Source of the DNA: Arthrobacter globiformis
Lineage (GTDB): Bacteria > Actinomycetota > Actinomycetes > Actinomycetales > Micrococcaceae
Assembly: GCF_030818015.1 (NCBI RefSeq)
Contig: NZ_JAUSZX010000001.1
Span: 3,100,001-3,164,000, forward strand
Direction: 5' to 3'
DNA: 64,000 bases
The position numbers were made by a program, and so were the translations under genes. Of the stretch, positions 17,724 through 26,964 are shown in pieces. Below the pieces are notes generated by a model. The model made no database searches. It was not told the origin of the DNA and worked only from the letters and a program-made list of their open reading frames with translations. Every line of letters starts with the position of its first letter. The first letter of the stretch is position 1.

Positions 17724-19733
17724 CTAGCTGGTCCGGTTGCGGACGGCGTCCACGATCCGCTGGACAGCCTCGGCCACGGGCACGCCGTTGTCCTGGCTGC
17801 CGTCCCGGAACCGGAAGGAGACCGCGCCCGCCTCCGCGTCCTCACCGCCGGCAATCAGCACGAACGGGATCTTGTCCTTGCTGGCCGTGCGGATCTTCTT
17901 CGGGAAACGGTCCGAGGAGATGTCCACCTCGGCGCGGATGCCGGCCGCCTTGAGCTTGTCGACGACGTCGAACATGTAGTCGTTGAAGGCCTCCGCTACG
18001 GGGATGCCCACCACCTGCACCGGAGCGAGCCAGGCCGGGAAGGCGCCGGCATAGTGCTCGGTGAGGACGCCCATGAACCGCTCCACCGATCCGAACAAGG
18101 CCCGGTGGATCATGACGGGACGCTGGCGGGTGCCGTCGGCGGCCTGGAACTCAAGTTCGAAGCGCTCAGGCAGGTTGAAGTCGAGCTGGATCGTGGACAT
18201 CTGCCAGGTGCGGCCCAGGGCATCCTTCGCCTGGACCGAGATCTTGGGCCCGTAGAACGCAGCTCCGCCCGGGTCCGGAACCAGCTCCAGTCCGGAGGCC
18301 TCGGCAACTTCGGCCAGGGTGCGGGTGGCTTCCTCCCAGGTGGCGTCGTCACCGACGAACTTGTCCTCGTTCTTGGTGGACAGCTCGAGGTAGAAGTCGT
18401 CCAGGCCGTAGTCCTTGAGGAGGCCCAGCACGAAGTTCAGCGTGGTGGTGAGCTCGTCCTTCATCTGCTCGCGGGTGCAGTAAATGTGGGCGTCGTCCTG
18501 TGTCATGCCGCGCACGCGGGTCAGGCCGTGGACCACACCGGACTTTTCGTACCGGTAGACCGAGCCGAATTCGAACAGCCGCAGCGGCAGTTCGCGGTAG
18601 GAGCGTCCGCGGGAGCGGAAGATCAGGTTGTGCATGGGGCAGTTCATCGGCTTCAGGTAGTAGTCCTGGCCGGGCTTGCGGACGGTGCCGTCCTCGTTGT
18701 GCTCCGCGTCGATGTGCATTGCGGGGAACATGCCGTCCCGGTACCAGTCCAGGTGGCCGGATACCTCGTACAGGTGCCCCTTGGTGATGTGCGGGGTGTA
18801 GACGAACTCGTAGCCGGCGTCCACGTGCCGCTGCCGGGAGTAGTCCTCCATGGCCTTGCGGATGATGCCGCCCTTGGGGTGGAAGACGGGCAGGCCAGAT
18901 CCCAGCTCATCGGGGAAGGAGAACAGGTCCAGCTCGGCACCAAGCTTCCGGTGGTCGCGGCGCTCGGCCTCGGCGATGCGTTCCTGGTACGCCTTCAGGG
19001 CATCCTTGGTGGGCCACGCGGTGCCGTAGATGCGCTGCAGCTGCTGGTTGTTCTGGTTGCCCAGCCAGTACGCGGCCGAGGACCGGGTCAGGGCAAAGGC
19101 GTTGGAGATGAGCTTGGTGTTGGGCAGGTGGGGGCCGCGGCACAGGTCGCACCAGACGCTGTCCCCGCTCTTGCGGTCGACGTTGTCGTAGATGGTGATG
19201 TCTCCGGCGCCCACTTCGACGTTGACGCCTTCGCCGGCTTCGGCGGCGTCGTTCTTCTTCCCCAGCAGTTCAAGCTTGTACGGCTCATTCTTCATGGCCT
19301 CGCGGGCCTCGTCCTCCGAGACGACGCGGCGGACGAACTTCTGGTTCTGGTTGACGATCTTGAGCATCATCTTTTCCAGCTGGCGCAGGTCCTCGGGAGT
19401 GAAGGGCTCCGCGACGTCGAAGTCGAAGTAGAACCCGTCATTGATGTAGGGACCAATGCCAAGCTTGGCGTCCGGGCGCAGCTGCTGCACGGCCTGGGCC
19501 ATGACGTGGGCAGTCGAGTGCCGGAGGACGTTGAGCCCGTCGGGGGAATCGATGGTGACGCCTTCAACCTCGGCACCCTCGGGAAGGGGCTGGTCCAGGT
19601 CTTTGAGTTCGCCGTCGACCCGGGCCACAACGACGTCGCGGCGCTCAAAGAAGAGTTCCGCGCCGGTGGTCCCGGTAGTCACCTTCATTTCTTCGCCATC
19701 GACGATGAGGGTGATCTGCTGGGCATCTGACAC
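17724..19733 (-). CDS. thrS: threonine-tRNA ligase
   Basis: Class II aminoacyl-tRNA synthetase that charges tRNA-Thr. The 669-residue protein has the N-terminal TGS domain and the editing domain with [11 protein letters not shown]. The SAD region and the catalytic core follow: motif 2 ([20 protein letters not shown], with zinc ligand Cys in [11 protein letters not shown]) and motif 3 ([19 protein letters not shown]). The anticodon-binding domain is C-terminal. The start is GTG with AGGAG 7 bases upstream. It heads the thrS-HIT-pgsA cluster. No T-box was recognised in the 148 bases upstream. Confidence 0.97.
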   Translation of the reverse strand: MSDAQQITLIVDGEEMKVTTGTTGAELFFERRDVVVARVDGELKDLDQPLPEGAEVEGVTIDSPDGLNVLRHSTAHVMAQAVQQLRPDAKLGIGPYINDGFYFDFDVAEPFTPEDLRQLEKMMLKIVNQNQKFVRRVVSEDEAREAMKNEPYKLELLGKKNDAAEAGEGVNVEVGAGDITIYDNVDRKSGDSVWCDLCRGPHLPNTKLISNAFALTRSSAAYWLGNQNNQQLQRIYGTAWPTKDALKAYQERIAEAERRDHRKLGAELDLFSFPDELGSGLPVFHPKGGIIRKAMEDYSRQRHVDAGYEFVYTPHITKGHLYEVSGHLDWYRDGMFPAMHIDAEHNEDGTVRKPGQDYYLKPMNCPMHNLIFRSRGRSYRELPLRLFEFGSVYRYEKSGVVHGLTRVRGMTQDDAHIYCTREQMKDELTTTLNFVLGLLKDYGLDDFYLELSTKNEDKFVGDDATWEEATRTLAEVAEASGLELVPDPGGAAFYGPKISVQAKDALGRTWQMSTIQLDFNLPERFELEFQAADGTRQRPVMIHRALFGSVERFMGVLTEHYAGAFPAWLAPVQVVGIPVAEAFNDYMFDVVDKLKAAGIRAEVDISSDRFPKKIRTASKDKIPFVLIAGGEDAEAGAVSFRFRDGSQDNGVPVAEAVQRIVDAVRNRTS

Positions 19734-19881
19734 GGGTGTCTCCTATTCAAGGTTCAGGCTTCGTAGCTTGTGGCGTACGGGGACCACAGCCAGCCTCGTC
19801 AATGTTATCTGTTGCAGAAGTGGCGAGCCAAAGCGGCACGGCGGCACCCAATGGGAACAATTGGAAAAGGAAAGGGGCGGG

Positions 19882-22800
19882 TCAGCTTCCCAGGCCGGTG
19901 ATGGCCAGGTTCCTGCTGATGCCTTCCAGTGGTCCCGGCTGCCTGAATTCATGTTCGATGCTTCCTGGTTCGCCGTTCCCTGGCTCGAGATCTCCCGGCT
20001 CAAGGTTCCCCTGCTCAAGGTTTCCCGCCTCGCCGTTCCCCGGGGCAGCGGTCCCCCGTCCTGGGAATGGCAGGGTATCCACCTGGCTGAGGTCCCACGC
20101 CATGCTGGCGCTGAGGCTGATGCCACGCGGACCGGTCCGCCGGGTGGTTCCCCGGATAAGCAGCAGCCGGGTGCTGAACAGCAGCGGGCCTGCATGCTCC
20201 TGCGCCTCGTGAAAGAACACGGAATCCACGCACCCGGTGCCATCATCGATGCTGATGAAGACCACCCGCCTGCCGCCGCGCATGGGCGGGGTCTGGGTGG
20301 CGATGCGGACACCGGCAACCAGGACCTCCGTGCCGTTGCGCAGCCCTAGCAGTTTATCCGCTGTGGTGACGCCCAGCCGGTCCAGGAGCGGCCGGTGGCT
20401 GGACATCAGGTGTTCACTGACATCAACAGCCATCAGGTCAAGTTCCGCCCGGACGTTCTCCACCATGGTGGGCTCCGGCAGCCCGGCCTTGACGTTCCGC
20501 AACTCGACATCCCCAAGAGGCAACGCGAGCTGCCCCTCAATGACGTCGGCGCCCTTCTTTGCCGGCTTGCCCTGCAGGCTCTGCAGGTGGTGGACAAGGT
20601 CTGCCCGGTTGGCTGTTCCGCCGGATTCCCGGTGCAGTGTGTCAAAGGCACCCAGTTGGGCGAGCCGCTTGATGCTGGGCTTGCTCAGCCTGGAGCGTGC
20701 CCTTAGATCCGCCAGTGAGTCATAGGGCTGGCCTGCAACGATCCGCTTCAGCTCAGAACCGGACAGCCCGAAGATGCCGTTGAGGCTCAGTCGGATGCCC
20801 AGCTTTCCCCGGTCCGGGCCTTCCGCGACGCGCTCAACCCGGTATTCCGCCCCGCTGCGGTTGATGTCCAGCGGAAGAATGGGGATCCCCATGCGGCGTG
20901 CTTCGGCCACAAGGAGACGCTTGGGATACATCCCGGGATCGTGTTCCCACAGGCCAGCGAGGAACGCTTCCGGATGGTGCGCCTTCAGCCAGGCCGACTG
21001 GTAGGTGGGCACGGCAAAGGCGGCGCCGTGGGCTTTGCAGAACCCGAAACTGGCGAACGATTTCAGGGTGCCCCAAACTTTGTCCACGACGTCCGGCTTA
21101 TATCCTCTGGCTTTTGCCTCGCGGCGGAAAAACTCCTCAACCTGCCCTTCCATGACGTCATTGCTCAACGCCCTGCGGAACTCGTCGGCTTTTGCCAGCC
21201 CGCAGCCGGTCATCACATCAAAGGTCCGCAGGATCTGCTCATGGAAGACCGTCACCCCGTGGGTTTCCTGAAGTACCGGCTTCAGGTCAGGGTGCGGGTA
21301 GGTCTCTGGCGCGAAGCCGTGCCTGTGTTCCAGGAACGGCCGGACCATGTCCGATTTCATGGGCCCAGGGCGGAACAGTGAGATGTCGATGATGAGGTCG
21401 TTGAATTCGCGCGGGGCCATCTTGCCCACCAGCTCCCGCTGGCCCGGTGATTCGATCTGGAAGCACCCCAGCGTGTGGGTGCTTCTGATCAGCTCATACG
21501 TCGGCTCATCATCCAGGGGCACGGCATTGAGGTCGATCCGGCCGTCCTCGGCGATGTAGTCCGGACCGCTGCCATCCGTTGCCACGGGGTGGGCTCCGGC
21601 TGCCACCACTTCAGCCTTGGAGGGATGGATGCGGATGATCTCCCGCACGGCAAAGGCCATGGCGCTTTGCATCCTGACTCCCAGGACATCCAACTTCAGC
21701 ATGCCCATGGGGTCCATGTCGTGTTTATCGAACTGGCTCATGGGCAGGCCAAGGCCGCTGGGCTGGACGGGGGTCCGGTCCAGCAGGGTGGCATCACCGA
21801 GGATCACCCCGCAGGGGTGCATGGAGATATGGCGCGGAAGCCGGTCCAGCCGTTCGGTGAGATCCACCAGCAGGTCCAGCTGCTGGTTCTCCGCAAAGTT
21901 CCGCTGTTCCACACGTCCGGCGAACTCTCGAAGTTCCGGCTTTTCCTCCAGTGCCTCCCGGAACTTCCGTGCCGAAAAGCGCCACAGCTGTTTGGCAATC
22001 TCGCCGACATCGCCGTCGTCCATCCCCAAAGCCATGCCGGCGTCCCGCACCGCACCGCGAGCGCGGTAGCCGTTCTGCATGCTCATCAGTGTGACGCGCT
22101 GGGAGCCGAACCGGTCAAAGATCTTCCGGTAGACGTTGTGCCGCTCAGCGCTTTCAACATCGATGTCGATGTCAGGCAGCGTTGACCGGTCGCCGGAGAG
22201 GAACCGTTCAAAGATCAGGTCATGCTGGAGGGGGTTCACCTGGCTGATGTCAATCAGGTAGTTCACCAGGCTGGAAGCCCCCGATCCCCTGGCTGCCGCC
22301 CTCACACCCATATCCAGGATCATGCGGGAAACCTCGGCCACGGTGAGGAAGTAGGAGGCAAAGCCGAGGCGGGCAATGATCTTCAGCTCATGCTGCAGCC
22401 GAGCACGCATGTCCGCTTCCGCCTTCCCGGCGATGCCGGGGAATCGCCGCGCAATTCCCGCCTCGCAGCGCTGGGCCAGTTCTGCCAGCGGATCCCCTTC
22501 GATGCCGATGACGGCGGCCTCGGGCACCACCGGCTGCTTCCAGCCCATGTCAGACACGGGATCCATGCGGCAACGGTCCGCGAGCGCCTCAGTCTGCGTG
22601 AGCAGCACCTGGAGATCTGCGGACCCGTAGCCGGCTGCATGGATGACTTCCTTTCCCAGTTCCACCATTTGGTCCGGGGTTTTCAGCCAGCCCTGCCCGT
22701 TGGGCTGAAGCAGCGGCGCGGCGGAGAGTTCGGGAAGCGACTTCAGCGTGCGGGCCGAGTCCAGGACATCGGCGGTTGCCGCCCCGTCCTCTTCGCAGTA

Positions 22801-23508
22801 ACGGACTGCGTTGGTGAGCACGGCCGGCACGCCGTACTCCTGCGCCAGCTTGAGCATGCGGACCGCATGGGCGGTGCTTAACGGCTCACCCGGTGCACTG
22901 AGGTGGGTGACGATCTCTGCCGCAACACTTCCGGCCGGCATGGCGTCCAGCCAGCCCTTGAAAAGGGTGCGGGGCCGGAGGTACCGCCGCCCGCCCAGCG
23001 CGATGCCGACGTCGGAATCCGGGCCCAACAGCACGGTGAGCACCGGTTTCAGGGTTTCCGGGTCCAGGACGCGTGAGGCGAGTTCAGCCCTGGTGACAGC
23101 AACGGGCACCGCTCCCCCGGCCTTGCCCGTGGTGCGGGCATGCGCGTCGGAGATCAGCCGGCACAATGCCTTGTATCCCGCGCCGTTGTTGTGGCCATGC
23201 GCGAGGACAACGACCCGCCCGGTGACGCGGGCTGCCGGAAACCGGGTTTTGGAAACCCGTGCATCAGCCACCCCGGCCTCGTGGTCCCCCTCGTCGTCGA
23301 ATACCGACAGATCCACGCCGACCACCGGGTCAATTCCGGCAGCCATACATGCCTTGAGGTGTTTTACCGTGCCGTACAGCCCGTCGCGGTCCGTGCATCC
23401 GAGGGCGGTTGCTCCCTGGGCAGCTGCTGCCTGGGCGAGTTCATCTGGCCAGGAGACACCGTAGTGGGCGCTGAAGGCGGTGGAAACGTGAAGGTGAGTG
23501 AAGCTCAT
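19882..23508 (-). CDS. dnaE2: error-prone DNA polymerase III alpha subunit DnaE2 (ImuC)
   Basis: C-family polymerase used for SOS-induced translesion synthesis, normally with ImuB. The 1208-residue protein starts with the PHP domain (SFTHLHVSTAFSAHYG, where FAHLHVHT-like His residues bind metal). It has the catalytic Asp motif PDIDIDVES, the GRGSGASSLVNYLIDI fingers region and FCKAHGAAFAVPTYQSAWLKAHHPEAF. An OB-fold domain is C-terminal. The last 60 residues form a tail of five pentapeptides of the GNLEP type not seen in ordinary DnaE2. The ATG overlaps the stop of the upstream DUF6504 gene (ATGA). The whole unit sits behind a LexA-type box. Confidence 0.95.
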   Translation of the reverse strand: MSFTHLHVSTAFSAHYGVSWPDELAQAAAAQGATALGCTDRDGLYGTVKHLKACMAAGIDPVVGVDLSVFDDEGDHEAGVADARVSKTRFPAARVTGRVVVLAHGHNNGAGYKALCRLISDAHARTTGKAGGAVPVAVTRAELASRVLDPETLKPVLTVLLGPDSDVGIALGGRRYLRPRTLFKGWLDAMPAGSVAAEIVTHLSAPGEPLSTAHAVRMLKLAQEYGVPAVLTNAVRYCEEDGAATADVLDSARTLKSLPELSAAPLLQPNGQGWLKTPDQMVELGKEVIHAAGYGSADLQVLLTQTEALADRCRMDPVSDMGWKQPVVPEAAVIGIEGDPLAELAQRCEAGIARRFPGIAGKAEADMRARLQHELKIIARLGFASYFLTVAEVSRMILDMGVRAAARGSGASSLVNYLIDISQVNPLQHDLIFERFLSGDRSTLPDIDIDVESAERHNVYRKIFDRFGSQRVTLMSMQNGYRARGAVRDAGMALGMDDGDVGEIAKQLWRFSARKFREALEEKPELREFAGRVEQRNFAENQQLDLLVDLTERLDRLPRHISMHPCGVILGDATLLDRTPVQPSGLGLPMSQFDKHDMDPMGMLKLDVLGVRMQSAMAFAVREIIRIHPSKAEVVAAGAHPVATDGSGPDYIAEDGRIDLNAVPLDDEPTYELIRSTHTLGCFQIESPGQRELVGKMAPREFNDLIIDISLFRPGPMKSDMVRPFLEHRHGFAPETYPHPDLKPVLQETHGVTVFHEQILRTFDVMTGCGLAKADEFRRALSNDVMEGQVEEFFRREAKARGYKPDVVDKVWGTLKSFASFGFCKAHGAAFAVPTYQSAWLKAHHPEAFLAGLWEHDPGMYPKRLLVAEARRMGIPILPLDINRSGAEYRVERVAEGPDRGKLGIRLSLNGIFGLSGSELKRIVAGQPYDSLADLRARSRLSKPSIKRLAQLGAFDTLHRESGGTANRADLVHHLQSLQGKPAKKGADVIEGQLALPLGDVELRNVKAGLPEPTMVENVRAELDLMAVDVSEHLMSSHRPLLDRLGVTTADKLLGLRNGTEVLVAGVRIATQTPPMRGGRRVVFISIDDGTGCVDSVFFHEAQEHAGPLLFSTRLLLIRGTTRRTGPRGISLSASMAWDLSQVDTLPFPGRGTAAPGNGEAGNLEQGNLEPGDLEPGNGEPGSIEHEFRQPGPLEGISRNLAITGLGS
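19967..20041. repeat. five 15-bp tandem units inside the 3' end of dnaE2
   Basis: Five consecutive 15-base units beginning at 19967, 19982, 19997, 20012 and 20027. On the coding strand they give the pentapeptides GNGEP, GDLEP, GNLEP, GNLEQ and GNGEA in reverse genomic order. Because the unit is a multiple of three, copy-number changes would keep the frame. Confidence 0.85.
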
Positions 23509-23870
23509 GCTGATTTGTGCCGGAGTGCGTCTTTGGGCCGGAGGGCGTCGTGGATCCGGAGCAGCCGCCAGCGTCCGCTGCCGGCATGCCGCACCAGGTC
23601 AAGGGTTAGAGGTTCAGCCGGTTCTGCAGCCGGAGTTTCCGGTGGGCTGCTTCTGCCGGCAGGCAGGACCTGCACCCGCCAGATCTCATGGTCCACAAGC
23701 CCGGGACCGCTTCCCAGCGGAGCACGCCGTTCTTCTGCCCACCACTGGCGGCGTTCGTACCAGCGCAAGGGTTCAGCGCAGACCCGGTATTCCGTGCCGC
23801 CCCACCGAAGTTCCGCTGGCTCACCGGTAGGTGCGCAGACGACGTCAACAGACTCGCTGAACGTTCCCAT
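23505..23870 (-). CDS. DUF6504 family protein, SOS cassette companion of DnaE2
   Basis: Small protein of unknown biochemical role that in actinobacteria usually sits between imuB and dnaE2. The 121-residue sequence is rich in Trp and Arg (LRWYERRQWWAEERR) and has the block VDHEIWRVQV. The Pro/Glu spacer and LTLDLVRHAGSGRWRLLRIHDAL complete the family pattern. The ATG has GGAGG 6 bases upstream, and the stop overlaps the dnaE2 start. It is the first gene after the LexA-type box, so here it leads the operon and no imuA or imuB gene is present between the box and dnaE2. Confidence 0.8.
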   Translation of the reverse strand: MGTFSESVDVVCAPTGEPAELRWGGTEYRVCAEPLRWYERRQWWAEERRAPLGSGPGLVDHEIWRVQVLPAGRSSPPETPAAEPAEPLTLDLVRHAGSGRWRLLRIHDALRPKDALRHKSA

Positions 23871-23916
23871 GGGTGCCTCCGGATACCAATCTCATCCTGC
23901 AGAAAATACGCAGTCA

Positions 23917-23934
23917 TTCGAATATGTATTCGAA
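23917..23934 (-). promoter_or_regulatory. LexA (SOS) box upstream of DUF6504-dnaE2
   Basis: An 18-base palindrome, TTCGAATATGTATTCGAA, with perfect arms around TG. It matches the actinobacterial SOS box TCGAAC-N4-GTTCGA with C/T changes at the inner position. It ends 47 bases before the DUF6504 start, the right place to cover the promoter. Confidence 0.85.
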
Positions 23935-24013
23935 TAGTTCCAGTCTACGCCGGGCCGGAGACAAAACCTAGATGGGTGTGGACGGACGGCGGCTCACAGG
24001 GCAGGATGGTCCC

Positions 24014-24400
24014 ATGAGTTCCAATGACGCGCTCCTGAAGCAGGTAAGCATCGCCGCCAAAGAAAGCACATTGGTGGCCAAGTTCGATATCGACGGCAAC
24101 ATTCCAGCATCGGGCGCCTTTGTTGTGGGGCTCGTGGCTGCAACTCCGGACTATTCACATCAACGGAGGCTGGGAATCGAGTTCATGAACGGCGAGGCGG
24201 TCTCGATCTACTCCTTCAGCCACGACGGCACGGAAGAGAACTTCGACCTCAGCAGCGTTGAGCACTCGGGCAACACCATCACGGGCAACTTCCCCATGAG
24301 CACGGTACTGGGGCTGGACAAGAGCCACCTCATGTCCGCGTTCAGCGAGGCGGACGGGCGGGAATTCCAGTCCGGCGTGCCTGTCGAGGAGAAGCTTTAG
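24014..24400 (+). CDS. hypothetical protein
   Basis: I do not recognise this 128-residue protein. It has no signal peptide, membrane segment or cysteine. The sequence looks like a compact alpha/beta domain: LVAKFDIDGNIPASGAFVVG, AVSIYSFSHDG and ITGNFPMSTVLGL are well-formed strands. I start at ATG 24014; an upstream ATG at 23972 adds a 14-residue Gly/Arg-rich lead that looks untranslated. It is divergent from the dnaE2 cassette and only about 80 bases from the LexA box, so it could share that regulation, but no second box is seen. Confidence 0.6.
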   Translation: MSSNDALLKQVSIAAKESTLVAKFDIDGNIPASGAFVVGLVAATPDYSHQRRLGIEFMNGEAVSIYSFSHDGTEENFDLSSVEHSGNTITGNFPMSTVLGLDKSHLMSAFSEADGREFQSGVPVEEKL

Positions 24401-24526
24401 AGGGTCAGCGCCCCCCCGCGAGCGGCACCGGGCACCAGCCCGGATCAGCCGGCCCTGCGCCCCGGCGCGCCTGTCAGCCACCAGAACCCTTCAGCAAACA
24501 GAACACTGACAGCCAGAAACAACAGC

Positions 24527-24853
24527 TCAGCTGTTGTCGTTGTGGATTTTCATCTCAAGCTCGATGAACTTCGAGATCATGGCCCGGTACGTGCTTTCCA
24601 CGATGTCCGGGTCTATTTCTTTTTTCTCGGCTGCCGAGCGCACATGCTCGATAACCCGCTCCACGCGCCCCGGGGCACGCACTTCGGCATCGTCACCCTT
24701 CAGGGTTCCCGCGATGCGAATCAGGCGCTCGCGGCGGGCGATCAGCGTGACGATCTGCTCGTCCACCTCATCCACCGCGACCCGCACGGCGGCGAGCTGT
24801 TCCCGGTCAGCCTGGGCGTTTTTCTCGTCTCCGTGATTTGTGGGCATGATCAT
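24527..24853 (-). CDS. chorismate mutase (AroQ type)
   Basis: All-helical mutase that converts chorismate to prephenate for Phe/Tyr synthesis. The 108-residue protein has the AroQ pattern: helix 1 with VAVDEVDEQIVTLIARRERLI, of which VDEQIVTLIARR is diagnostic. A basic region with LKGDDAEVRAPGRVERVIEHVR follows, and the C-terminal helix is ESTYRAMISKFIELE. It is a stand-alone domain without prephenate dehydratase. The start may be ATG 24853 or ATG 24847. It is divergent from a VOC gene with only 14 bases between starts. It could serve secretion-free cytoplasmic chorismate use; no signal peptide is seen. Confidence 0.88.
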   Translation of the reverse strand: MIMPTNHGDEKNAQADREQLAAVRVAVDEVDEQIVTLIARRERLIRIAGTLKGDDAEVRAPGRVERVIEHVRSAAEKKEIDPDIVESTYRAMISKFIELEMKIHNDNS

Positions 24854-24867
24854 GACAGTATCGAACC

Positions 24868-25290
24868 ATGCAGCCCAGAGTCGATTTTATTTCATTGGGA
24901 GTGCGCAGCGTGGCCGCCTCCCGGCGCTTCTATGTGGACGGCCTGGGCTGGCCGGTCCACCGCGAGGTTCCCAACGAGGTGGTCTTCATCCAGGCGAACC
25001 ACGGCCTGATTCTCTCCCTGTGGGATGCCGGACAGATGCAGGCCGAGGCCGTCGTCGATGCTCCCGCCGCAGTTCCCTGCATTACGCTCAGCCACAACGT
25101 CGGCAGCGCCGAGCAGGTGGACCAGGTGATGGCCCAGGCAGAGTCCGCCGGCGCCGCCGTCGTGGCCCCTCCCAAGACCCAGCCCTGGGGCGGCTACACC
25201 GGATACTTCGCCGATCCGGACGGCTTCCGCTGGGAGATTGCGTTCAACCCCACCTGGACAGTGGACGACGGCGGCCAGGTCACCGTCTGA
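24868..25290 (+). CDS. VOC superfamily protein (glyoxalase/bleomycin-resistance fold)
   Basis: Small protein with paired beta-alpha-beta-beta-beta modules used for metal-dependent enzymes or drug binding. The 140-residue sequence shows DFISLGVRSVAASRRFYVDGLG at the start of module 1 and TLSHNVGSAEQVDQVMAQAE in module 2. The closing strand is GYTGYFADPDGFRWEIAFNP, whose FADPDGFRWEIA is the common VOC signature. The substrate is unknown. It is divergent from chorismate mutase. Confidence 0.85.
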   Translation: MQPRVDFISLGVRSVAASRRFYVDGLGWPVHREVPNEVVFIQANHGLILSLWDAGQMQAEAVVDAPAAVPCITLSHNVGSAEQVDQVMAQAESAGAAVVAPPKTQPWGGYTGYFADPDGFRWEIAFNPTWTVDDGGQVTV

Positions 25291-25350
25291 AGGCAGGCCC
25301 GGGTCTGATTACGGCCGGCTCCGCCTGTCCCGGACCCACAGAAGGCAGAC

Positions 25351-26100
25351 TCAGAAGAGTGCCTCCACGGGCTCGATCAGTTCCGGGGAGTTGTTGCGGA
25401 CGTTGCCCACCGCCTTGCCCACGGAATCCACCCGCCAGCCGGCGGCTACGTCCTTTACGCCGGACCGGACGAGGTCCACCAGGCCGGCGGCGTCGTCCAC
25501 CTGGGGGTCAAGCCAGGCCGCCATGGTGTCGCGGCTCATGGGCAGCGGGACGCGGTCGTGGAGCGCTGTCAGTTCGGCGAACACCGTGCCTTCAGTTCCC
25601 GCCGGCGGCGAGTCCGCCGTCATGATGGACATCGAGAGCATCCACTGGGCGGGTTCACCCGGCGGCACGGACGGGTCCTTCCACCACTCGTACAGTCCGG
25701 CGAAGGCCATGGCGGACTCGTCCCGGGGATGCACGTAATACGGCTGCTTGCTGCGGCCCTCCCCCTGTTTCCACTCGTAGTAGCCGTCGGCCGGGACCGC
25801 GCAGCGCCTCGACTGCACAGCCTTGCGGAACGCCGGCTTCTCCAGGATCGACTCGCTCCTCGCATTGATCATCTTCGCGCCGATGGCCGGGCTTTTCGCC
25901 CAGGACGGCACCAGCCCCCAGCGTGCGACGTGCAGCTGGCGGACCGTGGCGCCGTCGATAAGCCGTTCCAGGACAATGGGCGCGCCGTCGGTGGGCGCAA
26001 CGTTCCACGACGGCGGGATTTCGGTTTCGTTCTCAAGTTCGGCGTCGAATTCGGCCAGCAGATCCCCCACTGCCCGGGCCATGACGTAACGTCCACACAT
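25351..26100 (-). CDS. SRAP domain protein (YedK/HMCES-like DNA-protein crosslink shield)
   Basis: SOS-response-associated peptidase family protein that covalently traps abasic sites in single-stranded DNA through Cys2. The 249-residue protein begins MCGRYV, giving Cys2 after Met removal. It also has WNVAPT, WGLVPSWAK, INARSESI, RRCAVPADGYYEWK (catalytic Glu) and LHDRVPLPM (His). All key residues are present. I start at ATG 26100, since Cys must be residue 2; the longer open frame upstream is excluded on that ground. It lies next to mycoredoxin in the opposite orientation. Confidence 0.92.
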   Translation of the reverse strand: MCGRYVMARAVGDLLAEFDAELENETEIPPSWNVAPTDGAPIVLERLIDGATVRQLHVARWGLVPSWAKSPAIGAKMINARSESILEKPAFRKAVQSRRCAVPADGYYEWKQGEGRSKQPYYVHPRDESAMAFAGLYEWWKDPSVPPGEPAQWMLSMSIMTADSPPAGTEGTVFAELTALHDRVPLPMSRDTMAAWLDPQVDDAAGLVDLVRSGVKDVAAGWRVDSVGKAVGNVRNNSPELIEPVEALF

Positions 26101-26201
26101 GGCACCAGCATGCCATTGCAACAGAGGCTGGGGAATACCGGTGTCCGGGTTACGGTTGTGGGGAAGGAAACCGACAGGACCATACAATCCGAGGAGAGCC
26201 C

Positions 26202-26459
26202 GTGGACTTTACCCCCGAAGACGGCACCATCACCATGTTCTCGACCACCTGGTGCGGCTACTGCAACCGGCTGAAGAAGCAGCTGGACGCCCAGGGCATC
26301 GGCTACACCGAGATCAACATCGAAGAGGTCGACGGCACGGCCGAGCTCGTGGAGCAGATCAACGGCGGCAACCGCACCGTCCCCACCGTCCTCTTCCCGG
26401 ACGGCACCGCTGCCACGAACCCGTCCGCTGCAGAGGTCAAGAGCAGGCTCGCCGCCTAG
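26202..26459 (+). CDS. mycoredoxin
   Basis: Glutaredoxin-like thiol oxidoreductase that reduces protein-mycothiol mixed disulfides. The 85-residue protein has the redox motif TTWCGYCNRLKKQL at about residue 18, the cis-Pro loop RTVPTVLFPDG and TNPSAAEVKSRL. The CGYC centre is typical of mycoredoxin-1. The start is GTG with GAGGAGAG upstream. A perfect hairpin terminator follows. Its presence is consistent with a mycothiol-using actinobacterium. Confidence 0.9.
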   Translation: MDFTPEDGTITMFSTTWCGYCNRLKKQLDAQGIGYTEINIEEVDGTAELVEQINGGNRTVPTVLFPDGTAATNPSAAEVKSRLAA

Positions 26460-26482
26460 GGCTGACGCCGCAGCATGTTATC

Positions 26483-26515
26483 CAGTAAAGGCACCGGAGA
26501 CCGGTGCCTTTACTG
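26483..26515. terminator. perfect hairpin between mycoredoxin and a convergent small gene
   Basis: 15-bp perfect stem CAGTAAAGGCACCGG with its complement around AGA. It is followed by TTTCC on the plus side and preceded by GGATAAC, so it could serve both convergent genes. Confidence 0.85.
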
Positions 26516-26552
26516 TTTCCATGCCATGGCTGTCCCAGGCCCCTCCGGCGGA

Positions 26553-26804
26553 TCAGACCTTTTCGCCGATCCGGTCCTGTGTCGGCCTGGGAGCGTGGGT
26601 TTCCTTGCGGCGGGGCTCCTTGCGGCGGGCCAGGAAGGCCCACAGCCTGGTGTCGTCCGCGTGGGTCCGGGGTTCCGGATGGTCCACAGGCAGCGGGTTC
26701 CCGGGCGCAGCTTCCGGGGGCACCGGTTCCCGGTGCGCCTCAGGCTTTCGGACGGTATCCTTTCGTGTGTCCCAGCCGAAATCCGCCCGCGATGAATAGC
26801 ACAT
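26553..26804 (-). CDS. small basic protein of unknown function
   Basis: An 83-residue hydrophilic protein that begins MCYSSRADFGWDT and then becomes rich in Arg, Lys, Pro and Glu, including WAFLARRKEPRRKE. I recognise the MCYSS start and the W-x-F-L-A-R pattern as recurring in small actinobacterial proteins, but no function is known to me. I start at ATG 26804 because GGAGG lies 6 bases upstream. The frame is open further upstream, but that part crosses the oppositely oriented VOC gene. It converges on the mycoredoxin terminator. Confidence 0.7.
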   Translation of the reverse strand: MCYSSRADFGWDTRKDTVRKPEAHREPVPPEAAPGNPLPVDHPEPRTHADDTRLWAFLARRKEPRRKETHAPRPTQDRIGEKV

Positions 26805-26964
26805 CACCGACCTCCTTTTCAGCGGCTGTTCCTTAATCGTCCTCCCCTCTGCGTTTGAAATCGACAGGTCGGGGTACGAAAAATCCGGGCCCGGCGCCGC
26901 TTCTGGCGATTGCCAGTCGGGCGCGTTACAGTTCGAGTTCCTTCCCGCGTTCCAAAGGATTGCT

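Noticed and set aside
17691..19730. 679-codon plus-strand ORF
   Set aside because: Exact antisense of thrS; the sequence is Val/Leu/Gly-rich low-information translation typical of a shadow frame in high-GC DNA.
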